From Chryseobacterium angstadtii (lineage in GTDB: Bacteria; Bacteroidota; Bacteroidia; Flavobacteriales; Weeksellaceae), in contig NZ_LFND01000001.1 in assembly GCF_001045465.1 (NCBI RefSeq), forward strand, positions 310,001 through 374,000: a stretch of DNA of 64,000 nucleotides, written 5' to 3'. The first letter of the stretch is position 1; every line of letters begins with the position of its first letter. The notes beneath the pieces were generated by a model. The model was not told the origin of the DNA, made no database searches, and saw only the letters and a list, made by a program, of their open reading frames with translations. Below, piece after piece: positions 18,349-26,453 of the stretch. The translations under genes and the position numbers were made by a program.

Positions 18349-18365
18349 TATTGATTTTTCTACAG

Positions 18366-18373
18366 CAAATTTA
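18366..18373 (-). promoter_or_regulatory. -7 element for the porin-bshC unit
   Basis: TAAATTTG on the minus strand fits TAnnTTTG 18 bases before the ATG. The -33 region coincides with the first terminator hairpin and has no TTG. Confidence 0.4.
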
Positions 18374-18380
18374 ATAAAAA

Positions 18381-18449
18381 AAGCTGTCCCATTTTTTGAG
18401 ACAGCTTCTTTACTTAAAAAAAGAGGCTGTCTTTTTAGAACAGCCTCTT
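18381..18449 (-). terminator. Tandem terminators behind the second SusC/SusD pair
   Basis: Two hairpins each lead into a T-run on the minus strand. AAGAGGCTGT/ACAGCCTCTT (18421-18449, 10 bp) comes first after the susD stop, then AAGCTGTC/GACAGCTT (18381-18407, 8 bp). Together they insulate the downstream porin gene. Confidence 0.88.
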
Positions 18450-18457
18450 GATATTTA

Positions 18458-19921
18458 TTAGAAATTTGGATTATTCAAAATTTCTTCTTGTGGTATTTTT
18501 AAAGATACTCTGTCATCCGTGTAAGGGAATGACTGACCTACGAAGAACAAGTGGTTTGTACCTCTTGTAACTGTAGCCTTATTTCTCTTGAATGCAAGAT
18601 AAGATTTACCTTCACCCCAGAATTCTAAACGAGTATTCTTATAAATTTCATCTTGTAAAGCAGTTCCACTTAATGCATCAATATAAGACACGTCCGTTAA
18701 TCTGTTTGCAAGGTAATTTTTCAGAATAGTTTTTGCTTCAGCTTCCTGGCCTGATTTAGCAAGTGATTCTGCAGCTAACATGTAGAACTCATCTACTCTC
18801 ATGTAGATATAATCTGTAGTAATTTGTCTCTGCCCTTGTGCAACTCTATTTGGATCAAAGAATTTGTTACCTGGATAGTTTTGTGCAGGATTCGTTACAA
18901 CAAACTGATTTCTTCTGATATCATCAGCTCTCATACTGTTATACAAACCTAAGTCAATACCTTTTCTGGTTCCAACTGATGCATAGCTATATGTGAATAC
19001 ATCAATTTGTCCCCACCAGCTTACAAGGTCTAAACCATTCACTACTGCAATATCAAATCCCCACATCCAACTTGGAGTAGCCAAATCATTAAATCCTCCT
19101 CCACTCAAAACAGTAGATCCAGGAGTTTGAGCCATTCTTACAGCTTGAGCTTTAGTCGTTACAGGATATCCGTAATTAGCAATAATATCTTTAGACAATG
19201 TAGCTGCCTGCGCAGACTGTCCTACAGCAGCATAAGTATAAGCAAGAAGTCCTTTTGCAACCCCTTGATCAATTACTCCTTTATTTGCTCTATCAAAACC
19301 TTCTAAATACTCTACAGCTTTGCTTAAATCGTCTATAATTAAAGCATACACTTGCTCTTGAGAAGATTTAGGAGCAGCTGGCATTTGAGACTTCTTATAT
19401 ACCGGAATAGCAGCCTCAGTTGGATTATATCCTTTTGTATACAACTGCATTAGATAAAAATAAGCATAAGCACGTAGGGCCTTTGCCTGTCCCATTGCAT
19501 ATTTATCTTCTTGAGATGCAGGTACATTATCTGTTCCACCTAATCCATCAATAACATCATTTGCTCCTGCAATAACTCTGTAGTAATATCTCCATGGCTT
19601 ATAATTTACCGTATTGGTAAAATCAACTTGAGCGGCCATGTTAGCAATGTTTACATACCATCCATAGTTTGTTGCTTCAAGTGCCATGTCCTGAGAAAGC
19701 AGGTCACTATAAATATCATATCCTTTTTGTCCGAAATCATCATGATCAAGATCTGTTCCACCGGTTCCGGTGTTGATCATCATCAGATACAAACCATTTA
19801 GTTTAGTTTGTACGGGTGCATCTCCTACAGTTTCAGTTGGTGCACTTTCAAGAAATTCCTCGCGGCATGAAACAGTTAAAGTTGCAAGCGCTATACTACT
19901 TAATAATAATATCTTTTTCAT
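18458..19921 (-). CDS. SusD/RagB-family nutrient-binding lipoprotein
   Basis: The product has 487 residues. The signal ends TVSC (Cys19) followed by REEFLES, a lipoprotein with charged residues after the lipid Cys. SusD features are AMGQAKALRAYAYFYLMQLY (about 140-160), VAKGLLAYTYAAVGQ, YIYMRVDEFYMLAAESLAKSG near 370, and LEFWGEGKSYLAFKRNK late. It pairs with the SusC gene ending 12 bases upstream and should bind the same ligand at the cell surface. No glycoside hydrolase, peptidase or other enzyme lies next to the pair, so the substrate class cannot be inferred from neighbours. A double terminator follows. Confidence 0.92.
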   Translation of the reverse strand: MKKILLLSSIALATLTVSCREEFLESAPTETVGDAPVQTKLNGLYLMMINTGTGGTDLDHDDFGQKGYDIYSDLLSQDMALEATNYGWYVNIANMAAQVDFTNTVNYKPWRYYYRVIAGANDVIDGLGGTDNVPASQEDKYAMGQAKALRAYAYFYLMQLYTKGYNPTEAAIPVYKKSQMPAAPKSSQEQVYALIIDDLSKAVEYLEGFDRANKGVIDQGVAKGLLAYTYAAVGQSAQAATLSKDIIANYGYPVTTKAQAVRMAQTPGSTVLSGGGFNDLATPSWMWGFDIAVVNGLDLVSWWGQIDVFTYSYASVGTRKGIDLGLYNSMRADDIRRNQFVVTNPAQNYPGNKFFDPNRVAQGQRQITTDYIYMRVDEFYMLAAESLAKSGQEAEAKTILKNYLANRLTDVSYIDALSGTALQDEIYKNTRLEFWGEGKSYLAFKRNKATVTRGTNHLFFVGQSFPYTDDRVSLKIPQEEILNNPNF

Positions 19922-19933
19922 TTTATTTACTTG

Positions 19934-22900
19934 TTAGAAGTTAATTTTTGCTCCAAATGTAATCGTTGATAGAGGTGCATAAGCATAAGTACTTGTACTT
20001 CCTGTTTCTGAAACACTTGGGTTAAATCCTTTTCTCTTACTTGCAATCCATAAGTTATCTCCACTCACGAATATGTTAAATCCTGTAATACCTATCGTTT
20101 TTACGAAATCTTGTGGAAGATTGTATCCTAAACGGATGTTATTTAGTGCCAGATAATCTGACTTAACTAAGAATCTGCTTGATCTTGAAGCAGCATTAAC
20201 GTCCGCTGTATAGTTAGAAGACATTCTAGGGATATCTGTAACATCTCCTGGATTTTGCCATCTGTTCAAGATATCTTTGTGCCAGTTGTTGCTACCGATT
20301 ACACCGTTCCCCATTAATCCTGCGTAAAGGCCATCATATGCATAACCTCCTATGCTGTATAAGAATTGTACTCCTAATGTGAACGATTTATATCCGAAAT
20401 CGAAGTTAAATGCACCTCTGATATCAGGAATAGCAGATTTGTCTAAGAATTTCTGAGTTGCCTGGGAATAAACTTCAGTAACTCCAGTTCTAACGTCTGC
20501 ATTAGGATTCTGAGCTTGGAATTCGTGAAGTGAAGTAATTTGTTCACCTGCATCAAAAACACCATTTCCGTTGTTATCCGTATAATTTACGTACCATTGA
20601 GCAGCACCTGTTGCAGAATTCACACCTGCATACTCTCTCATATAGTAATCATAAAGAGATCTTCCTTCAGCTCTACCAAATCCAGCTTCAGACAAGTCAA
20701 GAATTTTTCTTTGTCCTGAACCTTGATCAATTGGCATTCTTGTAAGTTTATTACGTAAGAATTCTCCATTTACACCAAAGTCAAGGAACATATCTTTCTT
20801 GTTGATGATATGTGCTTTTAAAGTAAATTCAACACCTTGGTTAATAAGGATTCCGTCGTTAACTTTGATAATTGCATTTCCTGTAGAAGGAGCTAATCTG
20901 TTATCAAAAATCAGGTTATCCGTAGTTCTGTGATAATAATCAACATCTAATTCAAGAGCTCTGTTTTTAAATAGTCCTAGCTCAATACCTCCCTGGAAAA
21001 TTTTAGCTTTCTCCCAAGTAAGATCCGGATATCCGTTTCTGTTGTATGTTGCTCCCGGAAGCCCCATAAAGTTTCCTGGGTTATAAGCATTGTATCCAGG
21101 ATAGAAACCAACCACCTGATCTCCTGAAGGAGCTACCAGAGACTGATCACCTACTGTTCCGTAACTTGCTTTTAATTTTAAGTTGGTAATGGTTTTGTTA
21201 TCAGAAAGGAAATCTTCTTTTGTCGCTAACCATCCGATACCTGCTGATGCGAAAGTATCCCATTTATTGTTTAAGAATCTTGAAGAACCATCTCTTCTTA
21301 CTGTACCGTTGAAGAAATATTTCCCTTTGTAGTCATAAGTCAACTGCCCAAAGTAACTCTCAAGAGCATAGTTACTTACATATGAACTTGATAGGGACTC
21401 TCCAATACCCTGGTTTAATTCAGGGATCATATCAATAATATTAGGTCTTCCGGCAGATAGGAATTTTTGCTCCCAGCTATTGCTTTCGTGAGCAACAAAC
21501 GCCATTAAGTTATGATCTCCGAATCTTTTGTTAAATCTTAATAACTGTAACCAGTTATAAGCCATTAATTCGGTTTTTGTTTTATAGATATATCCATTCT
21601 GGCTAGCTGCATTACCGTAGAAAGGGTTGTCTACCTGATCATTACTATTGTTGTAGTATTGACCACCTACTCTTGTTTCGAAGCTTAAGAACTTAGTAAT
21701 ATCAGCTTTCAAGAACATATTAGCATTAATCTCATGCTTATAGAACTTGTTGATATTATTTGTAGCATCTGCAATTGCATTGGTTAATGCTCCAAAACCT
21801 CTTCCTCCTTCACCGTAATCAAACTGATTTCCTCCGAAGTGTGGATCTGGAATTTTATTTCCTGCTGCATCACGTAAGAATAATGGGTAGATAGAAGGAA
21901 TATTGTCTACGAACCAGAAGATACTTCCTGAGTCACTAGTTTGTCCGTTTCTATTTGCTTTTGAATAAGCATATCCTAAGTTAAAGTCTCCTTTTAACCA
22001 AGGTCTCGCCTGATGACTTAAGTTTAATCTACCAGTATATCTTTCAAAATCAGAGTTGATAGAGTACCCTTTATCACTTAAGTATCCGATGTTAGTATAG
22101 TAAGTTGTCTTACCTGTACCTCCACTGATGCTTAGGTTATTTTCTGTTCTTGCAGAAGTTTGGAAAGCATAATCTTCCCAGTTTTCAGGATCATATAATC
22201 TTCCTGTCCCTGGTCTTACCATTCCTGTAGCCGGATCGATTAACTGAGCAGCTGAAACTCCCCACATATTATAGTTAGGGTTAATACCTGCAGTTCCGAA
22301 AAGGTTGTTATTAGCATAAGCTGTAGGATCAGCCTGTCCTAATAATCTACCACGGTTTCTCATTGCCTGCCAGCTTAATCCGATATACTCTTCAGGAGAT
22401 TTTATAGTTTCATACCTTGGAAGTAATGCCATGTTGAAACCAACTTTAGATTCAAGCTGGATAACGGATTTGTTAGCTCTACCTTTTTTAGTATTAATAA
22501 CAACAACACCATTAGCACCTCTTGCACCATAAATAGAAGTTGCACTTGCATCTTTAAGGATGATCAAGTTCTCGATATCCTCAGGGTTGATTGCACTTAC
22601 GTTACCTGTGTAAGCCATACCATCCACTACATATAGTGGGCTTCTGTTACCGCTTACAGAACCAAATCCTCTAATACGGATAGTAGCATCTGTACCAGGT
22701 TGTCCCGAAGTGTTAATAACTCTAACACCTGCTGCTTCTCCTGCAAGCGCCTGACTGACACTGGATACGTTTTTTGCGTCAATGTTCTTTGCATCTACTT
22801 TAGATGCTGTACCAACATATGACTCTTTTACAACTTGGGAATAACCAACTAAAACGACTTCTTCAATTTCTTTTTCTTTGGTTAATGTATCTCCAGGTTT

Positions 22901-22972
22901 TTGCTGTGCAAATGCGACTTGTCCTAAAAAGAATAAAGCCCCCGCACTTAATACACGTAGTTTAACATTCAT
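19934..22972 (-). CDS. SusC/RagA-family TonB-dependent outer-membrane transporter
   Basis: The product has 1012 residues. The signal peptide MNVKLRVLSAGALFFLG...FAQ closely matches that of the SusC at 26454-29318. After the TonB-box-like EEVVLVGYSQ come the plug (PLYVVDGMAY, LKDASATSIYGARGANG at about 135-160) and the barrel, ending ITFGAKINF. A calcium-loop-like DNNGNGVFDAGEQ occurs near 780 in an extracellular-type loop, which suggests ion binding but is not proof. There is no N-terminal extension. It forms a two-gene unit with the SusD at 18458. Its promoter region is nearly the same as that of the third SusC gene, so the two operons may be expressed together. Confidence 0.94.
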   Translation of the reverse strand: MNVKLRVLSAGALFFLGQVAFAQQKPGDTLTKEKEIEEVVLVGYSQVVKESYVGTASKVDAKNIDAKNVSSVSQALAGEAAGVRVINTSGQPGTDATIRIRGFGSVSGNRSPLYVVDGMAYTGNVSAINPEDIENLIILKDASATSIYGARGANGVVVINTKKGRANKSVIQLESKVGFNMALLPRYETIKSPEEYIGLSWQAMRNRGRLLGQADPTAYANNNLFGTAGINPNYNMWGVSAAQLIDPATGMVRPGTGRLYDPENWEDYAFQTSARTENNLSISGGTGKTTYYTNIGYLSDKGYSINSDFERYTGRLNLSHQARPWLKGDFNLGYAYSKANRNGQTSDSGSIFWFVDNIPSIYPLFLRDAAGNKIPDPHFGGNQFDYGEGGRGFGALTNAIADATNNINKFYKHEINANMFLKADITKFLSFETRVGGQYYNNSNDQVDNPFYGNAASQNGYIYKTKTELMAYNWLQLLRFNKRFGDHNLMAFVAHESNSWEQKFLSAGRPNIIDMIPELNQGIGESLSSSYVSNYALESYFGQLTYDYKGKYFFNGTVRRDGSSRFLNNKWDTFASAGIGWLATKEDFLSDNKTITNLKLKASYGTVGDQSLVAPSGDQVVGFYPGYNAYNPGNFMGLPGATYNRNGYPDLTWEKAKIFQGGIELGLFKNRALELDVDYYHRTTDNLIFDNRLAPSTGNAIIKVNDGILINQGVEFTLKAHIINKKDMFLDFGVNGEFLRNKLTRMPIDQGSGQRKILDLSEAGFGRAEGRSLYDYYMREYAGVNSATGAAQWYVNYTDNNGNGVFDAGEQITSLHEFQAQNPNADVRTGVTEVYSQATQKFLDKSAIPDIRGAFNFDFGYKSFTLGVQFLYSIGGYAYDGLYAGLMGNGVIGSNNWHKDILNRWQNPGDVTDIPRMSSNYTADVNAASRSSRFLVKSDYLALNNIRLGYNLPQDFVKTIGITGFNIFVSGDNLWIASKRKGFNPSVSETGSTSTYAYAPLSTITFGAKINF

Positions 22973-23000
22973 ATTAACAAATTTTAATATATTTAATTCG

Positions 23001-23031
23001 CAAATATGTTAATAAATATTAACACCCACAA
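23001..23031 (-). promoter_or_regulatory. Promoter of the second SusC/SusD pair
   Basis: On the minus strand TTG (23031-23029), 20 bases, then CATATTTG (23008-23001), close to TAnnTTTG with the first T replaced by C. The same element with the same spacing stands before the third SusC gene, which supports it. The rest of the 22973-23355 gap is AT-rich with no gene seen. Confidence 0.65.
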
Positions 23032-23313
23032 ATATTAAATTTGTGGAGGCAAAGGGTTTGTTTTATATGATGCTTTTAACTATTCTGTGAAATAAGGCAG
23101 ATTAAACAATAACAACCAGCTTTATTTGTATAAATATTTTTTTTTCACGCTTGTTATTTTTTTTAACTAATTATTGTTAATATGCAAAATATTATTTAGA
23201 ATCATTACAAATTATAATTTTGTTAAAATGTGATTTGTAATTGAAATATTATTAATAAAAGTAAAATGTTTAAGAATACATTCTCACAACACTATTTTAT
23301 ACTTAACAATAAA

Positions 23314-23341
23314 AACAAAGAATACCGAAATATCCTTTGTT
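23314..23341 (-). terminator. Terminator of the four-gene SusC/SusD operon
   Basis: On the minus strand AACAAAGGATA, loop TTTCGG and TATTCTTTGTT form an 11-bp stem with one G-U pair, followed by TTTATT. It lies 15 bases past the last stop codon. Confidence 0.75.
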
Positions 23342-23355
23342 TTTAATGAGAAGCC

Positions 23356-24003
23356 TTACTTTACGATTACCTCAAGTAAGGCATTATAATCTTCTGATTT
23401 TTTTAACTTATTTTTCTTAAAAAAAGTAACCAGATCAGCATCCTTAGATGGGAAGGCATTTTTAAGATCTCCTTCCTTTAGGGGAATCAAGGTCTTATTT
23501 TTAGTATCATACAGGAAATAATCAGGTTTCAAAGGTGTAAATTTGGCAGGTTGGTTCTGTCCGTAAGTATTCTCTGAGATTTTACCTTCCGTAAATTTCA
23601 CCCCTTCTTTTCTTACAATTGTATAATTCCCTTTTTCTGAAGAAGACTGAATATAGTAACCTCCATTTATCAATCTGACAATATATTTATTATTTATATT
23701 AAAATAATCTAATTCTTCTTTCGGTATTTTGAAATATTTATCATCATTTTTCAAAATAATCTCATCATTATAAATATTATATCTCAAAAGATAAGTTCCA
23801 TTTTCACCTTTGATGGCTGACGGCAAAAACGCAGTTTCAAGGAACGGAGATCCTACAAACTCGTTATCAGGAACTCCATTTACACCAATTTTATTGACAG
23901 CCTGTGACATTAATCTGTTGTTATTAAGATTATGCAAAACAGAACTTTGGGAAAAATAAAAGCCCATTAAAAACAGAGAAAAAACAATACTTACCTTTTT
24001 CAT
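23356..24003 (-). CDS. Secreted protein of unknown function in a SusC/SusD operon
   Basis: The product has 215 residues with a cleavable signal peptide (IVFSLFLMGFYFSQS) and no lipobox, so it is probably periplasmic. No family is recognised. The middle is rich in short beta-type segments with alternating Tyr/Ile (GTYLLRYNIYNDEIILKNDDKYFKI), and the C-terminus is a Lys-rich helix (DLVTFFKKNKLKKSEDYNALLE). The first half contains VPDNEFVGSPFLE. It is the last gene of the operon, 18 bases after the lipoprotein gene, with a terminator behind it. Because it travels with the uptake genes it may help process or sense the same ligand; that is context only. Confidence 0.6.
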   Translation of the reverse strand: MKKVSIVFSLFLMGFYFSQSSVLHNLNNNRLMSQAVNKIGVNGVPDNEFVGSPFLETAFLPSAIKGENGTYLLRYNIYNDEIILKNDDKYFKIPKEELDYFNINNKYIVRLINGGYYIQSSSEKGNYTIVRKEGVKFTEGKISENTYGQNQPAKFTPLKPDYFLYDTKNKTLIPLKEGDLKNAFPSKDADLVTFFKKNKLKKSEDYNALLEVIVK

Positions 24004-24021
24004 AACATTTATAAAAGATGA

Positions 24022-24795
24022 TTAACTACCTACAATATTATCCACTACTGCAGCAAAATTACCTGCACTTACAAACGGCTGATAACTTAAAACAACTTTT
24101 CTAGTACAGAAGTTAATTGTTGAAGCTGTCGCCGCTACCTGTCTGATACTTACCATTCCATAAGTAGAGTGCATATAGCCTGTTTGCTGTGTAGGAATTG
24201 TAACAGAACCTGTAGATGGGTCGTATGTTATTTTAATATCATAACCATCAGCATAATAATCCTTCAACAGAAGAGTATTAGCGTCAGTTCCCGCAGCAAT
24301 TGTAATATCATATGTCCCACCAAAAAACGGCATCGTCGATTTAAAATTACCTGCCAGGAAGTAAGAAACAGGACATTTAAGCGCTACAGTCATTGTATGC
24401 ACTGGAGTAATGACCCCATTTTTAATGGTTGGCGACGATAATCTGAATACCGCATTTTTTCCTTCAGGACTGGCTCCTGTTTCCAATAGCTTGATCGCTA
24501 TTTTCCCATCAAAATTACCGGATGGATTACTTGGTCCCATAAACTGAAAGTCTATTCCTTCTTTTAACTGAGACGTAGGATCCACAACCAGACTTACTTC
24601 CGCACTTGGCACTTTTACAAGAGTTCCATACTGTACCTCTACAACTTTCGAGCCACTTCCCTGATCAACCAATTGCTGAGAACTGGCAGTGATGAAATTT
24701 AAGTTCGGATCACCATCATAATGAATTTCATCATTGGTACAGGAATATACTAATGCCGATAAAAGTGCTATATATAAATAATTAAATGTTTTCAT
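24022..24795 (-). CDS. SusE/F-like surface lipoprotein of unknown ligand
   Basis: The product has 257 residues. The lipobox VYSC (Cys19) is followed by TNDEIHYDGD, an acidic patch that fits the export signal for surface lipoproteins. The rest is beta-rich: an N-terminal immunoglobulin-like segment (VVEVQYGTLVKVPSAEVSLVVDP) and a second domain from about 140 with FLAGNFKSTMPFFGGTYDI and a Tyr-rich stretch. It sits directly after susD (18 bases), where polysaccharide- or protein-utilisation loci usually carry SusE/F or other surface glycan-binding lipoproteins. The role is inferred from position and secretion signal; sequence alone does not tell the ligand. Confidence 0.7.
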   Translation of the reverse strand: MKTFNYLYIALLSALVYSCTNDEIHYDGDPNLNFITASSQQLVDQGSGSKVVEVQYGTLVKVPSAEVSLVVDPTSQLKEGIDFQFMGPSNPSGNFDGKIAIKLLETGASPEGKNAVFRLSSPTIKNGVITPVHTMTVALKCPVSYFLAGNFKSTMPFFGGTYDITIAAGTDANTLLLKDYYADGYDIKITYDPSTGSVTIPTQQTGYMHSTYGMVSIRQVAATASTINFCTRKVVLSYQPFVSAGNFAAVVDNIVGS

Positions 24796-24813
24796 TTTCT
24801 AATTTTTAAAAAA

Positions 24814-26430
24814 TTAATATCCAGGATTTTGCTGAATGCTTGGATTCCCCTGAGTTTCTGCCCTAGGAATAGGCAAAGACTTCATACGGTAATCATCAAT
24901 AGGAATAGTAACAGGAATTGATTTAAGATCATCTGTAGGATCTCTGTCAATAGCCACTCCGGCAATTGCTCCAAGTCTTTTTAAATCCAAATATCTATGT
25001 CCTTCAAGATAAAGATCTTTTCTTCTTTCCAAAAGAATATCCTGGTACGCAGCCGCCTTACCTGAATACACCGGCAAAGTAACCGGAGCTACATAATTTC
25101 TGGCATCTCTTACATTTTTGATGTACCCGGCAGCAACAGGATAATTAGCCTCCTCCACTGCACATTCAGCCAGAATAAAATACATTTCCGATAATCTGAA
25201 TACAGGAAGATCGTTCCTCAACGGCGCCTGGGACGCTACTTTTTCTCTGTAAATATCAGTCGCAATAGGATCCGGCAATAGCTTAGGTCTTCCCGGATAT
25301 TTATCAATAACCAATACATCCGCATCTCGGTAATTGCTAATGGTTGCATACCCTGCATCTATTCTTGAAGTAGGGTCAATGTATGCATATCGTCTGATAT
25401 CACCATTAACCTGAGCCAACAAATTAAATGTTCTTCTTCCCATATCATACAGAATAGAACCACTTAAACTGGATGTATTTGAAGCTAAAGTACCGCCAAT
25501 ATTCCCCCAAGCCCCAACAATAGGACGGTTCAGTGCAAAAATGATCTCGCCTTGAAGGGTATTATTTAACATTTTTACATATGGATTTCTGGTAAGATAA
25601 CCATTCAATGCAACGTGCGCTGCATTATTTTGTGCCAAAGTACCAGGAGCAGAACCAGGAATTGTTGCGTTCACCAATGGTGTAAAAACCAATCCTGAAG
25701 AGCTCACTACAGTCTGTGCAGCCGTTTTAGCCTGAGGATACATCCCTCTGTACAGATAGTATCTCGCTTTGAAAGCATTTAAAAAGTTAGCTCCGATTCT
25801 ATAATAATCTCCATTGTTTGCTGCTAAATTCGTCTCAGCATAAGCAATATCTGCATCAATAAAAGAGAAGATAGCCGAATTATTAACTCTTGGCACTGTT
25901 TCAGACTGACCGGGAACATGATCAATCAACATTACTCCAAGCGCATTAGGGTTTTTCATATCAGTAGAAAAATAAGACTCTAATGTAAAATAAGAGAATG
26001 CCCTGATCAATCTTGCCTGAGCTATTATATTTTTATATTTTGCCTCATCACCGGCCACTGGTGTTATTTTAGATGCTCCTTCCAACAATCTGTTTACTCT
26101 GTTGATTGTTGTATAGCTTCCCAACCAGATATTAGCAGCAAATCCATTGGTAACATCTAAATAAAATTGATGTGCGCTCAATGCCAGCTCACTATTCTGT
26201 GGCCCCATACCTAATTCATCTGTCATCTGCCCGGAGAAGAACAATCCGTTTGTGATATCTAATCCCGAATAAACAGTTCCGTTAAGGTACTTATTCATAT
26301 CCTCGGTATTCACAAAGGTATTGTCTGCATTCAATTCTCCGTCCTGAACAATATCTAAAGCATCATTACACGAGGACAATCCTACGGAAACAAATGCGGA
26401 TAAAATTGCTATTTTAAATATATTTTTCAT
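24814..26430 (-). CDS. SusD/RagB-family nutrient-binding lipoprotein
   Basis: The product has 538 residues from the ATG at 26430; an in-frame ATG at 26442 would add MNFN. The signal ends LSSC followed by NDALDIVQDGE, again acidic after the lipid Cys. SusD features are the helical IIAQARLIRAFSYFTLESYF (about 135-155), FLNAFKARYYLYRGMYPQAK, FRLSEMYFILAECAVEEANYP near 430, and LLERRKDLYLEGHRYLDLKRLG near the end. It is the partner of the SusC gene ending 24 bases upstream. The longer operon (SusC, SusD, surface lipoprotein, secreted protein) is a fuller uptake system than the other two in the window. Confidence 0.92.
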   Translation of the reverse strand: MKNIFKIAILSAFVSVGLSSCNDALDIVQDGELNADNTFVNTEDMNKYLNGTVYSGLDITNGLFFSGQMTDELGMGPQNSELALSAHQFYLDVTNGFAANIWLGSYTTINRVNRLLEGASKITPVAGDEAKYKNIIAQARLIRAFSYFTLESYFSTDMKNPNALGVMLIDHVPGQSETVPRVNNSAIFSFIDADIAYAETNLAANNGDYYRIGANFLNAFKARYYLYRGMYPQAKTAAQTVVSSSGLVFTPLVNATIPGSAPGTLAQNNAAHVALNGYLTRNPYVKMLNNTLQGEIIFALNRPIVGAWGNIGGTLASNTSSLSGSILYDMGRRTFNLLAQVNGDIRRYAYIDPTSRIDAGYATISNYRDADVLVIDKYPGRPKLLPDPIATDIYREKVASQAPLRNDLPVFRLSEMYFILAECAVEEANYPVAAGYIKNVRDARNYVAPVTLPVYSGKAAAYQDILLERRKDLYLEGHRYLDLKRLGAIAGVAIDRDPTDDLKSIPVTIPIDDYRMKSLPIPRAETQGNPSIQQNPGY

Positions 26431-26453
26431 ATTGAAATTCATTAGTAATAAAA

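Noticed and set aside
20520..20600. EF-hand-like DNNGNGVFDAGEQ in the second SusC as a separate calcium-binding domain
   Set aside because: It is a short loop inside the barrel region, common in SusC sequences; it does not make a separate domain.
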